Below are positions 1 through 12,059 of a DNA stretch of 64,000 nt, one piece after another; within the stretch, counting starts at the first letter, position 1, and every line of letters starts with the position of its first letter. A program made the position numbers and the translations under genes. Source of the stretch: Trichuris trichiura (Eukaryota > Nematoda > Enoplea > Trichinellida > Trichuridae); NCBI GenBank assembly GCA_037903355.1, contig JBAJFE010000004.1, forward strand, positions 930,001 through 994,000. Reading direction: 5' to 3'. The notes under the pieces were generated by a model. It saw only the letters and a list, made by a program, of their open reading frames with translations, had not been told where the DNA came from and searched no databases.

Positions 1-1437
1 CATTCCATAGAAAGCGCATCATTTAAGCATGGCCGTCTTTAAAGAAGTCGGCCAAGTAAAGTTATTCAATAATTCAATTATTTGCTTCAGCTCATTTGAT
101 GACTTCGCCCTAACTTACCAAGTAAGAATGATGTTAATATCTAAACGCGACGCTTTGTTCACTGGGCAGTTGCGATTGCTCCTCTATGTTTTCTTAGAGA
201 TGTATTAAGCATTTTGTTCCACTTCAGTTATTCATGTCCGCAGTTTCTAATATGCATTATTCTATATGTTATATACTCTAAGCAGCTTTTTTCATACAAG
301 TATCATGCGGCTTTATGCAATGGAAATTATTTGGCTCATCCAAACAAGGGTGTTATTACGCTTTGAATCAGTTTACCGGAAGATCACACACTAAGTCTCT
401 CCTAGAACTTGTCTATACCTATTTTAAACCCACAAGATGCTTACTTGTTAGTTTTACCTTACTCCATAAAAGCCATTCAAAAGTTGCATTTAATACGTGG
501 TAGTTTATCAGGCACTTGTAGTGCTAATGTATTCTTTTTGCTGTCAGCAGTAAAACTCAGTATTTCGCTCCTTCGACTATCATGGTTGGCTTTCATACAG
601 GTTCATCTTGTCAATTCGGTGACGCATGTTCAGAACGGATGAACAGAGAGTAGTTGTCAAATTTGGCAACGGCAACTTGAGCGCTAACTTGGATAAGTTG
701 TTCATTGATTGACGCTGATAATGGATAAGCAAACTGTGTGAAAATTGAAATTACCGTACGCATTAGAATGCGCCTAACGATTGTGCACGTCCCAGTCCGG
801 CCTTGTTAACACCGATTAAGTCTATTTCCCGCGTCTTTCTTTGATCAACGTCCGCAATCGATTTTTAGTTATGAGAAAGGTTAGACTTTTGCTGTGTTTC
901 CAAACAGCACTTATTTAAGAATGTAAATTATTTCTTAAAGAAGGACAACTAAGCATGAGTAGTGGAGATGTTGTTGAAATTAGGTGAGGTGTGAAGTTGC
1001 TACTTTTGGATGCGCAAGGTTTGCTTATAAGCTTAGCTAAGCCCAAAGCTCTCTTTAACGAATCATTATTTAGTAGGGTATTAGATTCGTCACATCTGTG
1101 AGCAATGCTAGTTGGAAATTCCCGCGTTGGGGGTTCATGCTTAAAATGCTCGTTTTGAAAGTACCTCTCACAACTTTTTTGCCTTTAACGTACATTCAAA
1201 ACAAACGTTCTAATAAAAAAAATCTCTCGCCGTTATATTGTTACTCCTTAGTACCATTTAAGCGCAGAGTTTCAAAGTTGCAAATGGGCTTTTTATCTTC
1301 AAAAGTTTTACGAATAATTCTTGATAGTATAGCATCGTCATAATGTTATAAGCAGGTGAAGTAAGAAAAATAGACGCCATTACTAATATATGAGCAGGAG
1401 TGGTAGCATTCCTTTGATACCCTGAATACTGAAATAT
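1..1437. other. AT-rich DNA without recognised gene
   Basis: Only short ORFs without recognisable protein motifs occur on either strand. I see no splice-linked exon chain, RNA gene or long repeat. It may be intergenic DNA or intron of a gene outside the window. Confidence 0.4.
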
Positions 1438-1672
<235 letters not shown>

Positions 1673-3685
1673 CAGAAGTCTAGTCTTGATCTTGGTTTAT
1701 GAAAACGTTCCAAGAATGTCGCAAAATTAATCAGTCGTTGTTTCATGCAGACTGCCCAATTTATGACATTATGCATAATCGGCTAACCAGAATATAAGAA
1801 ATTTTAATGCATTGGATGTCGTCCATTAATTAAGAAGTTGAAAATAATTTTAGTTCTGCATTACATAGCATTAGAACGTTTTTATTATTAAAAATCGCGT
1901 TACTGTAAAGCACGCAGGTAAATGGACTTAAAGATCATTTTTAAGCACGAAAATGCGTAGTTTTATTAGCGTATGCGACTGTTGTGCGTATCAGCGTTTC
2001 TATTATAATGCCAGATAGGGAAGTTTCTAAGACGTGGTTATCATTTCCCACAAAATTGCCGTAGTCCTAATCGTACAGTGCGCAATTGAAGAATGAACCA
2101 TAACGCATGCTAATATCGATAACCTGCTATACAGTACAGCTTTCAGGTGTACTTTACCTTAAGTGGGAAAGTGACGTCATAAATGAAGTGACGTCATAGA
2201 AGGAGTCTTAGCACTATCTGAATGGAAAGCTTCAGTTAGTTGCTAGACAAATACGCTTGAATATTTAATGAGGATCAGAGCTAATCCACGGTCTGACTTT
2301 TCCCAATCGCCTTATCTTTGCTTGTTACAAAAATTCCCTCAGTCAACTACTTGAGATGGTTATTGCTATAGATGCACATGTGGTTCAAAAATTTGAGTAC
2401 CCAAACTCTTAGTTGGATTTTTGCTCTCATGTGAATGAAATTATTAATAGCTTTCTTTTTCGTTAAACTATATTTTCGAGTTCACACTGACGACTCGGAC
2501 GTTTCAAAGTGAAGACTTAGTTTAGTGTTTTTAGCTTCGCGCAAAACAGTTGGCCGTAAGCAGTGGTAACATTCTGGTTACTCTGAGAACCTGCTTTTAG
2601 CTTCATTTGCATATTAACCGCTACAGCCACTTGGCATTCCCTCAAGTAAACTTTTTTGAAAGTATGAACCGCAGTTAAATGAATTCCTAGCGGATGCGTG
2701 AAGGAGGTATATATGCTTATGCTTTATTTTTATTTCCATATTTAACATATTTTGTCCTCTACTTTATTTCTCAATGAAAATAGCAAAAGTGTTACAACTC
2801 TTGCAGCCCAATCCAGCTTTGGGTACTCCCACGCAAGTGCGCAAGTCGTAGGCATCATTTGATAATTATTTGCTTTAATGAAAGTGCAAACGCCGTGGTT
2901 GCTTCAAGCAGAGAGTAACGTTGTCTTATATTCTCTATTTTTTGAATCCAAATCAATTCATTTAAGATCAGTTGTTCTTAATATGACCAAATGAGTTGTG
3001 AACTTACAGCTTAATGAACTGTGTAAATCTCGTTAACTTCCGGAGCGCTATCAATGCTATTTTTAATTAAAATATCCCACGAAGTGTTATTGTCTATTCA
3101 TGACGCCTTTTGAAGTCTTTTGCGCGTAGCATCAATGTACTAATGAATCCAGATGAGTCACTTTTGTTCAACATTTCAACTGAGAGACTCTTAGAAAACG
3201 TCTTGGCTCAGCCACATGATGACGAAGTTTAAGACAGTGAATTTGCTTTACTTGTAGTATAGTAATTGTTATCAACTTTTTTGGAAGGACAGATTTTACG
3301 TAGGAAGTGTTCGTTTCGACAAACTTTGTTTTTTTGCCAATTAATCTTTGTCTGACGAAAGCTTTGAGGAGTAATGCTTTCGACATTGTTTCAAAGTAAG
3401 AAAAGCTCAATAAATAATATTCCTCTCTTTTACTCGCTGACAAGGTACACGCCTGAAAGCTTCACTTTCTCTCCTGATAAATTCGTTGCTGCATTAAACC
3501 GGTACACCTCTTGGTTGCAGGAATGAAAGCACGTAATTATGTGTTAATAACAACTAAGCATCGAATGCTGTAAAAAACAAGCGGCTGTGCGTGGCCGTAC
3601 CTTATCTGCGTTACGATAAGAAGTGGACTTTTATTTTAGGCTTTCAGTCATCTAAGCACCGTATGAAAAGCGGAGTCCAGCAAAG
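1673..3685. other. Intergenic DNA upstream of the GPCR gene
   Basis: No ORF with recognisable domains. It holds two TGACGTCA palindromes (2172-2196), listed separately. Immediately before the GPCR start lie two candidate 3' splice sites, ending at 3639 and 3647, so the 5' UTR of that gene may be spliced or trans-spliced. Confidence 0.4.
2172..2196. promoter_or_regulatory. Tandem pair of CRE-type palindromes
   Basis: Two perfect TGACGTCA octamers start at 2172 and 2189, 17 bp apart, within a short repeated context (AAGTGACGTCATA). TGACGTCA is the consensus bound by CREB/ATF bZIP factors. The pair lies about 1.5 kb upstream of the GPCR start. A regulatory role is inference only. Confidence 0.4.
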
Positions 3686-4840
3686 ATGACGACCGCAGAA
3701 CAATGTTTTGAGGAAAGTGGCTTTCCAGAGCATGATGATGACTTTTGGAAGACGTGTCTTCGAAATTTGGCTATAACGAGGTTGTTCACCGATGCTGAAG
3801 CAACATTGTTTACCGTTGCCTATAGCATATTGTGCGGCACTGGTCTTCTATCCAACGGATTGCTCATCGTCGTGCTTTTTTCTGATCTCAAGCTGCGCAG
3901 AGCTAGCGATGTATTTGTCCTTAACTTAGCTTTATCCAACTTCCTGTTGGCAGCATTGTACATTCCTTTTCTATGGCTGCCAGTGAATCAGGGGGATTTC
4001 AAACACGGGCTTTTCTTCTGTAGATTTGCCAACGCTCTGCCAGGTAGCAATATATATTGTTCAACTCTGACCATTTCAGTGATGGCAGTTGACCGGTACT
4101 ATCAGGTGGTCAATATCAGACAGCAGCTAGTAGCCACACAAAGGCATTTCATCGCAATTCTTGTCGCTGGATTGATTTGGCTTTTTGCCTTCGCCTTATC
4201 TCTCCCTTATTTGTTGAATTACGATCTAAAAGTTGTTTACTTTCCCTTGGAGTACGCCCAAAGGTTCAACAAGAGTGAAGAGATAGTGCTTTTTACCAGT
4301 TGCGCCCTGCGACCTCCATCATGCACAGATTCCGGCTTAAACTTGGAAGAAGAGAAGAATTGTATCCAACGGGTGGAATTGGTGGTAACCGTTTTGCAGG
4401 CGGTCTTTCTTTACGCTATTCCTTTGATCGTCTTGATTGTCTATTGCTTAAAGCTTACCCACTTTTTGAAACAAAATGAGCAAAGGATCCAACAGAAAAG
4501 GGTATTGTCCAAAGAAAAACTACTCAGGTGCGCGACTACGGAAACCAACACTACGCTGCAGTCATCGTCTGGAGTGCGTAGTCGAAATACTCGCGCAATA
4601 AAGCTGCTTTTTGCCATGGCCAGTAGCTACGCTTTGGTTTGGATGCCTTTTCAAGGTCTGAGTTTGTACATCAGCCTGCGCTCGTCAGACTGGCCGGAAG
4701 ACAGGGTTACTTTGGTTATGCGAATAGACGAAGCTTTCAAACTGATCAGCATGCTATCAATATGTATAAATCCTGTTATTTATGGATTCATGAATAAGAA
4801 CTTAAGCAAGCGCCTGAAAGCACTGCTAGCCAAAAAGTGA
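3686..4840 (+). CDS. Rhodopsin-family neuropeptide GPCR, NPY/NPF-receptor-like, intronless
   Basis: A single ORF of 384 residues encodes seven hydrophobic segments and class A receptor marks. TM1 (about 44-67) has the G-x-x-x-N pattern (GLLSNG). TM3 ends in DRY (VDRYYQVV). TM4 carries the conserved Trp (LIWLFA). TM5 has the proline in YAIPL, TM6 has WMPF, and TM7 has NPVIYGF followed by a helix-8-like NKNLSKRL. The SICINPVIYGFMNKN stretch and the tail resemble neuropeptide Y/F receptors, so a peptide ligand is inferred but the exact ligand cannot be read. Oddity: the normally invariant TM2 aspartate is asparagine (LALSNFLL). The second extracellular loop is long and Cys-rich. The length is typical. 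Candidate 3' splice sites at 3639 and 3647 suggest a 5' UTR acceptor, and an AATAAA lies at 5185. It could alternatively be another orphan peptide receptor of the NPR type. Confidence 0.9.
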   Translation: MTTAEQCFEESGFPEHDDDFWKTCLRNLAITRLFTDAEATLFTVAYSILCGTGLLSNGLLIVVLFSDLKLRRASDVFVLNLALSNFLLAALYIPFLWLPVNQGDFKHGLFFCRFANALPGSNIYCSTLTISVMAVDRYYQVVNIRQQLVATQRHFIAILVAGLIWLFAFALSLPYLLNYDLKVVYFPLEYAQRFNKSEEIVLFTSCALRPPSCTDSGLNLEEEKNCIQRVELVVTVLQAVFLYAIPLIVLIVYCLKLTHFLKQNEQRIQQKRVLSKEKLLRCATTETNTTLQSSSGVRSRNTRAIKLLFAMASSYALVWMPFQGLSLYISLRSSDWPEDRVTLVMRIDEAFKLISMLSICINPVIYGFMNKNLSKRLKALLAKK

Positions 4841-6541
4841 TGTCCTTAGGCGCCTGCTAATACTAAGCACATTGAACTGAATGGTCTGTTCAAGTTTGAA
4901 CTAACGCTTCTTTGGTTAGTCGCTGAATTCCAAGTTTAATGCTTGAGAAACTTCAACTGCTGCCGTAGGTATTCTCCGGCTGAAATTTGCGCCTCTGACA
5001 TTTTCAGTAAACGCTTTTCTTTTTTCACTTTGTTTCGTTTTTTGAGCTTTGAGTTCTAGAATCGACAGCACTTTGTAATGTCATCCTTAAACTATGGTAA
5101 ACCATTACATTCCATAGGCATGCAATGAGATTTTGTTATATCAGCATATTACGTAAAGCATTCAGTGTTCAAGACTTTTCCTTGAATAAAAGATTTGAAC
5201 TTTTTCTGCTGACCTTCAGAAAGAGTAGCACTTCGGCATTTACAATCATAGCTGAAATACGAAAATTAGAAAAGCGGTTTCTCTGCTTCACGTCAATGTA
5301 ATGATTAGCGCTTGCATAAACGCTTGCCGGCGTCCTGTCAATTTAGTCATCATAATTACGGAGAGATTAATAAAATGCGTTAGTTGTTATGGTGGAGGAT
5401 TTAAAAGTCATTTCGCTCGACAAATGAAAACATTGAAACAGTGGTTCGTCCCTAATACTTTCGATTAAAATGTTTGCCGCGCCTGCGAGTCGAGTATGGC
5501 AAGTGGAGTGGTCGTAAGTGGGGGAAATCCTACGAATAAACAAAGCTTGTTGCTCTTCCCAACCTCTAGGAATTGTTGTTACATCGGTAGGCTTTCGTCT
5601 TAAGCTTCTGCCAAGCCATTTAGTGCCCTGAAGGTTGACTTGTTGCCTCTTCTTTCGAGCGAATTTTGCTGGTCCAGTTGAAAGTGCTAATTTCAAACTC
5701 AGAGTTATTTCGGTAAAAACATTTTGCATTAAAAAAATCTGCTTACGGACAGTACAAAGTTCAACAATACACGATGCTTAACACTGCTGCTCTATAAATG
5801 GGATTACAAGTTTGTTCTGAACTATTTTGTTTTATGTGAATTAATATGCAATTTATTTATTTTCTTTTTAACTTTAATTCAATTCTGCATTATGTAGATG
5901 CACCAATCGCAATTTTTTAAAACAAAACCATGAGAACACTTTACAAAATTTTCCATTTTAGGCTACAGTTCCTGAATACTACCGTATACTGTATAATCTA
6001 GCAAAAATGTGTAGATGAAATTACAAGGCACTTTTTAACGCTTCAGTCTCTTCTTCAGTACAAATAAGGGAAATAACTTTTAAGATAAATTCTGGGAATA
6101 ATGTTTTTCACACTGGAAATATTAAGTGGCTGTGTTGGAGCAAAGTTTCTTGCCGACTTCTAAGCACGCTCAGCAGAATTCATTTAAGCTGCTCTGAAGC
6201 GTTCTGAAAGCCCATATTGTTCCTTATACGTCCAAAAAAATTAAAAATCGAACTAATGTAGGTCTGACAAGAAAAATACTCTGGTGCTAGTAAGCTATCC
6301 AAAATTCAGCAATGCATATAAACTGGATTTAAAAAACGTGCAGGTTGCATTTGGCAGCAAGCTTTATTTACTCGGTCTTCTGTTTCTATTAATAAATAAA
6401 GTCATTCCCATACAGCAGCATTAAATGACCAAACCTGCATTCACTTACAGGTAGCCTCACGTCTTACAAGAAACGCTTTCCTTTTCTCAGGTCTTAAATA
6501 GTGTTTTCATGCTGCCATTGGTCTAGGCAAAGTGCTTCGCA
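4841..6541. other. Intergenic DNA between GPCR and LPP genes
   Basis: AT-rich and without a recognisable gene. The minus-strand ORF at 5367-5729 (120 codons) has no motif I know and no exon partners. The first about 350 bp are probably the GPCR 3' UTR. Confidence 0.4.
5185..5190 (+). terminator. Polyadenylation signal AATAAA of the GPCR gene
   Basis: AATAAA occurs 345 bp after the GPCR stop codon. It is the first canonical hexamer I noticed downstream on that strand; its use is inferred. Confidence 0.4.
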
Positions 6542-9028
6542 ATGGCCATCCTTTTCCGCCGTTTGCATCTGGAATCAGCCTCTACGCTGGTGTGCTTACT
6601 GTGCGCATGTCTTGACATTGTCTGCGTTCTTCTAGGTGAGACGCCTTACTCTTTCATATGACTATTCTTAGGACTAACAAGTTTGAATCTGCGTAGACGA
6701 CGTTTCCACGGTTTATTGTCACTTTGTCATTCTAATTTAAAATTTGAAACAGCTTTCTATTCCCTTTCTGGTAGCAAGACTTGTTGTCAAGTATGGAGGT
6801 CTCCATGAGCGTTTTAAACGTTTATTGTAAACGCACACTTAACTTTGTTTCTCCTAAAAAACTAATTTTGTCAACTTTATTAATAGCTTTTACTTCACGG
6901 CGATGACAAGAAGTGCAGTGTTCCAAGAGTAACGTGCTTTTCTACCGTGAGTGCTTAAAGCTACGAAACTTAGAAATAATATTGCTTCTTGGTAGCAAAT
7001 TTAAGAGAACGGACAAACATTTCCTGCGAGTATAACTGTCGAAGGGGCATTGGGAAAGCTTGTTCTAAAGGCAACAGAAGAAGGAGCGGTTTGCTATTCT
7101 AACAGACACGTTTATAACCTGCCGACATATTAACAATGATGTGCAGCATAACTGGTTATGTATTCTGTATTGAACTATAGCTTCAAACGGCGTAACAATA
7201 AACTGGAACGCTAAAGGGTTAGACTGGTTCAGACAACCATTTATTTTTGTTGCAAAATGAAAGTGAGTTCCTTAGCACTTTCCGAAGTACCAAACGCAGC
7301 ACCGAAGAACTAAGCCTAAGGAAGCGCCTCTAATAAGGAGTTCATATATCAATATATCCGCACCTCTATTTTTTTACAACTTGTCACAAGTTGCTTAGTA
7401 AATTGAGGAATGTCCGCTTAACAATATTCTTGCAACTAACTAAGAACCGTTGCGTACGTTCATTGGGCAGTGAACGCAGGGACCTTTAAGGCCAGTTTTG
7501 CAAGCGCTCTCGTAATTGTTCAACGAAGAGCTTAATTATCATGTAATTTTTTTGAATGCGCTACAAATTTAAGCAAGCAGTAGATTTCAGCGCTAAAATT
7601 ATTTTTCAAATAAAGGTTGGCTCAAAAACTGACCGTCGGCTCCTTGTATACTCTTAACATTTTCTCAAAACTGCGAAAGGGTTTCATTACAGTCAGTGCA
7701 AAAAATTAAAAAGATAAGTATACGGTAGTTAGTGCTCCTTCAAAACGAACTTTTCCCAGCACGTCGACTGTAAAAGCGTTCATTTTTCCTGTGTTGTCTG
7801 GAATGGGGGCGATAAAGATCAGTAGGTTCCGTTTTCCCATGTTCTGAGTGCATAGTGCAAAGGGATTGTTTCCAGCATCTTCAGCTTGTTTCCGTTAAGT
7901 GTAATAGAGCTTTACTATGTTAAGTAAATTTTTCCTTTGTACATTGGTTTAAAGAGAGTTGGGAAATGTTAGTAGCCACTTGGCAAGTGGCGGGTCACAT
8001 AATTCCTAACTTTATCTTCTACTGTTGTTTCAAAAATAGCTAAAAAACAACAGACAACTCAGCGGCGCAATATTTGCTAAGCTTATCGTTGAAAATATTT
8101 GCGACAAGCTGCTCTTCAAGAGAACCAGTTTTGTTTCAGCGTTATCGTTTTCTCTTTGCGGGCACTTTATTTTGAACGCTGTTTGGTTGGGGATATTAAT
8201 AATATGTATCAATCGTCCCTCCAGTTTTTTCCTGCTTGCCGTCACTATTTTTTATCTTCTCTCCAAAGGGTTTCGATCCTTGTTTTGCCTATTTTAGCTG
8301 GTTACTTCTGCGTTACGTTCTTCAATGGGCTCTTCCCAACTCGAGACCGTCCGTTCCTTTGCGATGATCCTACACTGATGAAGCCATTTAAAGCGAATAC
8401 AATCAGCGTCCGTTTCTTGCTGATGGTCTGTCTCGGCTTTCCACTTATGTTAAGCTTGGTGGTGGAATCGCTTAATCGACTTTCCTCCATGACAAAGCGT
8501 GGCCCCGGATGGTTAAAACGCATTCTTGCCAGTGTCACCTACATATCAATGGAATATATAGTCGGTTTTCTTGCTGACGTAATTATTATGCTTGTTGGCA
8601 AGTCGTATTTTGGAGTGTTGCGTCCTCATTTCCTGGCCGTATGTCAGCCAGACGTAGATCTCTACGAATGTAAAGGCAAACTGCTCACCGTGGAGTCTTG
8701 TACGCAAAGAAGCTACAAAGACTTAGAGTCAGCTCGTCATAGTTTCCCATCCGGTCACGCTTCAGCAGCTGTGTACTCTTTCATGTTTTTAACATTTTAC
8801 CTCACGCAGCGAAGAAAGCAAGTCAGAAAGAAATACGTGTCATATCTGTGCAACTTTATTTTGGCCACATACTTTGTTTGGGTCGTTGTTTGCTGCGTCA
8901 GCCGTGTTACGGACAATTGGCATCATTGGACCGACGTTCTTGGCGGGTGCATAGAAGGATTCGTTATTTCCTGCCTACTCTTTACTCGAAAAGGAAGCGC
9001 GATTCGAACAGCAATGATGCTGAGCTGA
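6542..9028 (+). CDS. Lipid phosphate phosphatase (PAP2 family), two exons
   Basis: Exons 6542-6635 and 8298-9028 (intron GTGAG...CTATTTTAG, 1662 bp) give 274 residues. It is an integral membrane enzyme that dephosphorylates lipid phosphates such as phosphatidate, lysophosphatidate and sphingosine-1-phosphate. All three PAP2 catalytic motifs are present: K133-x6-RP (KSYFGVLRP), PSGH at 182-185, and SR-x5-H-x3-D at 233-244 with H240 and D244. The first exon supplies the family's N-terminal membrane start (LDIVCVLL), joined at the split alanine codon to AGYFCVTFF; this matches the LDVLCVLLAG segment of animal LPP1-3. Without exon 1 one would wrongly start at 8099 or 8204 upstream of the acceptor. 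About six membrane segments are visible. FAHD1 follows 178 bp downstream on the same strand. Confidence 0.92.
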
Positions 9029-9088
9029 AGATGGTGCTACGACTATTTCTTTGAAACTGCTTTTCGTTTTGACTACTTTGTCCGTAGA

Positions 9089-9094
9089 AATAAA
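9089..9094 (+). terminator. Polyadenylation signal AATAAA of the LPP gene
   Basis: AATAAA lies 61 bp after the LPP stop codon and 113 bp before the next gene's start. It indicates that the 3' end of the first gene falls inside the 178-bp gap. Confidence 0.55.
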
Positions 9095-9206
9095 CTAATT
9101 GTAATCCCTTACGGTCCTCCTTTTTGCGACTTTGAAAAGAAGGCGTACAGTTACTGTTTTTTTCTTCACGTTCGATGATTACTTGCCAACCTGCGTTTAA
9201 GTAGGA

Positions 9207-10622
9207 ATGAACTATGCTAAGGCGAAGAACTTTCGAAAGTACGGCAAGAAGATAGTCGCCGTATTAAGAAACTACAGGTTGCCAATGGAATTGTTTCTGG
9301 AAAACTTTCTTAACGGCAAATGGCTTTAGGGACCACGCTGCGGAAATGGGACAACAAACGATGCCCGCTAACCCCATCTTTTTCCTGAAGCCAACTTCTG
9401 CCTTCATTGAAGAGGGCGAAAGTGTTATTGTTCGTCCGAAAAGTTTTGTTAGCAAGTTCGCGAAGGAAAAGAATACTTTTAGGTACCGCAAGGTTGCGCA
9501 AAGCTGCAGCACGAAGTGGAGTTGGGCGTTGTGATTGGCAAAAAAGCCCATAAGGTCCCTTTAGCTAATGCGTTGGACTTTGTGGCCGGTTATACTTTAG
9601 CTCTGGACATGACCGCTAGAGATTTTCAGGTAAACAACATGCTAAATTGAATTTCATTTAGGTACTGTAAAACAGACAGTGATGGTCAGGTTCAATTTAC
9701 GTTGAACTCATTTACTTTAGCGTACTCATAGGATAGCGTAGAGCTTCTTAATTGTTTGTTGCATCCTGCGACAAATGCCATTAATCAGAGGGACTAAAAT
9801 ATAATCAACAAAAGTATTTTGTTGACGTAGAGAGATTTGCATTTAAGCTTAAAATGATGACGTGTTTTGCAATGTTTGCAAACAGAGGGAGGGAGAGCGC
9901 GAACGAGCTGACAGATGTGTTCCACTTGGAAGGAGCATTCTTAATGTGACAGCTGAGCTCGCGTTACCCATTTGATTTAACAATTAGATAGTTTTTGGAA
10001 AAACTGTCCTGTCTGTACAAGCGTTTCCTAGTCTTTTATTTTCTTAACGTTGAAGCATGGCTCTATAACAATATGCTCACATAGAGAGGACGTAAAGTCA
10101 GTTTTCCCTCAAATGACCGTACTACAGTCGGTCGGCGACAAGGTTGCCTTGTCGACGCAGGGAAGCTGAAGCTGCATATTCTGCCTAGGCTGAATGGCTT
10201 GTTCGTCCAAGCTATTGACCATACTTTTATTATGGGACTTATTGCGGTGGGCTGAGTGAGCGCGGCACATGCAATGATGCTTTTAGGAAGACGCAAAGTC
10301 CAAAGGCTATCCATGGTTCCTGTCGAAAGGGTTTGACACAAGCTGTCCAGTGTCCCGGTTCATTTATGCAAGCGAGCTACCTGAAGCCCAAAATGTGGAC
10401 CTTTGGTGCAAGGTTAACAATGTCATGAAACAGAACGGAAATAGTAGCAACATGTTTTTTTCCATTGAGCACCTGATTCAGTACATAACAGAATATGTAA
10501 CACTTGAAGAAGGAGACGTGCTCCTGACGGGTACACCTGCAGGAGTATCAACTGTACTGCCCGGAGACGTAATGGAATGTGGTCTTGGAAATATTGTCAC
10601 AATGCGCTTTCAGGTTAAATGA
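9207..10622 (+). CDS. FAHD1: FAHD1-like acylpyruvase / oxaloacetate decarboxylase, four exons
   Basis: Exons 9207-9277, 9330-9429, 9483-9629 and 10287-10622 give 217 residues, close to the 221 of human FAHD1. The family hydrolyses acylpyruvates and decarboxylates oxaloacetate, usually in mitochondria. Family marks in order are RNYRDHAAEM, NPIFFLKPTSAF, HEVELGVVIGK, LALDMTARD, SKGFDTSCPVS and TLEEGDVLLTGTPAGV. The Mg-binding residues correspond to E68 and E70 (HEVELG) and D99 (LALD). Start: ATG 9207 is the only in-frame start ahead of the KKIVAVLRNY segment, and a 3' splice-like TTTAAG ends at 9200, seven bases before it. The second intron uses a weak GTTCGT donor; this border was chosen because it restores the spacing of the family. 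The last intron is 657 bp. The missing aspartate/histidine near the N-terminus was not examined in detail. Confidence 0.9.
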
Positions 10623-11080
10623 CGCTCCAAGTTACACGAATTGATACATTCCGCTTTGCAAGAATAGGTACATTGAATCATTTTAGCATTGCAAAGCTTG
10701 ATGAGGTGCGTTATCAGATAAGCTATCAAATTTTCTGATTTACGTGCAAACACGTTTTTGGATCTTTTCAAAAATGCATCTAATTGATTATGCTGTTCAA
10801 TTCCTCGTTCTGGATAGATAAAACCTCTGATCGACTGGTCAGCATAGCTTACGTCGCTCCTTTTTATCGTATATGCCGCAGATAGCAATCAGTCTTCACC
10901 CCTTTTCACTATCCAGTTAATAGTAACTTCAGTCGGTGTTCTAGTTAATACAGCGTTTATTCATGATTTGCAAAAAGAAGAACAATGCCAGCTTTGGCAG
11001 TTTGTTTTTAAAAGTTGGTAGTCACTCGTAACCTCTGCAAATGGTAAAAGGGTGAATTTTAAAAATAATCGATCAGCAGC
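10623..11080. other. Convergent intergenic region FAHD1 / PSMB4
   Basis: Both neighbouring genes end here. I see only 3' UTR-like AT-rich DNA and one minus-strand AATAAA (10956-10961). Confidence 0.5.
10956..10961 (-). terminator. Polyadenylation signal AATAAA of the PSMB4 gene
   Basis: The minus strand reads AATAAA about 120 bp beyond the PSMB4 stop codon. Confidence 0.45.
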
Positions 11081-12059
11081 TTACTGAATAGAACTTGCGT
11101 AGTCCCATTTTCCCGATACGGTCAAGTGCGGGTATATGGTGCAACCTTCTTTGTCAACGACGCCTACCTCGTACTGTATGCAAATAAGGAATCAGCATCA
11201 GAAAAACAGGCAAGCAGTGAATGTATACCTCGTAATGAGCCAGAGTGTCCCTTTCGTAAAGAATTTCAATGCACTCTCGCATAAGTTGCATAGCTTCTTT
11301 ACGGGATAAAGTGCTGGCTTCTTCCTTTCGCTTCGACAGGGCATTCTCTAACAATTGCTACAACAAAAGCAATTAACAAAATCAACAAAAATCGGATCGC
11401 TACTTGAACAAGGTAACTGCCCAAGCCGGTGGCTACGTATTTGTTTGTGTATGAAACGCCCAGGAGATTAACCGTGCCAAGATAAGGCTCGTTTTCGGGT
11501 CCAACTACACCAGCAACTACGAAAGAATTCCAAAAAGGATTCAGTCTCGAACGCCTACGGGAAAAGAATGTTGAAATGTCAATGAAAGCAAATAGATGAG
11601 CAGAACCTGAAGTAAAGAACACTGCGAAGCCAAGAATGTAAGCTTAACGCATTGAACTGCCCAGGAGGTTCCAAGCACTTCATCTCGGACCTGGGAAAAG
11701 TGTTCATCCATTTAAGTATTAAAGTCGCTTGAGTTGACGCGTCCAACTCTTACTCTCTTGCGTCAATTAGGACTTGCAAGAATTGGTAATCGGCGTAGTC
11801 ACCTCCCACACCAATTAGAGTCTTTTTGTTAATTTTTCGTAACCTCGATACACCTTTATATCTGGCAAGCTTTCCGTATGACAACAGCGTATCGGCAGCG
11901 ATGACAACTCCATCATCGAACATCAGCGCAACGACCGACGATCCAGTGCATATAGGGTTCCTTAAATTTAACAAGTAGGACGAGTTATTGCAATGTCGAC
12001 GCAATATCTTACTGTGAAAGTTTAGTCGGACCAAAGCGACCGACAGGATAAGTTTCCAT
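11081..12059 (-). CDS. PSMB4: 20S proteasome subunit beta type-4 (beta-7), six exons
   Basis: Exons on the minus strand are 12059-12013, 11960-11754, 11690-11607, 11554-11404, 11357-11229 and 11173-11081. All frames join, giving 236 residues; introns are 46-63 nt. It is a non-catalytic beta subunit of the 20S core. Diagnostic segments are QNPICTGSSVVALMF, DGVVIAADTLLSYG, GGDYADYQFLQ, HSWLRSVLYFRRSRLNPFWN, ATGLGSYLVQQLLE and the C-terminal VDKEGC...GKWDYAS. Gly rather than a cleavable Gly-Thr precedes the chain, consistent with this inactive subunit. The predicted pro-segment before QNP is only about 15 residues, against about 45 in human PSMB4, so an extra upstream exon cannot be excluded. 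Human PSMB4 has 264 residues. Confidence 0.93.

Noticed and set aside
5367..5729. Minus ORF of 120 codons between GPCR and LPP
   Set aside because: No recognisable domain, no splice partners and no start context; kept as intergenic.
8099..8297. N-terminal extension of the LPP ORF from ATG 8099 or 8204
   Set aside because: A strong 3' splice site ends at 8297, and the exon at 6542-6635 supplies the correct family N-terminus in frame.
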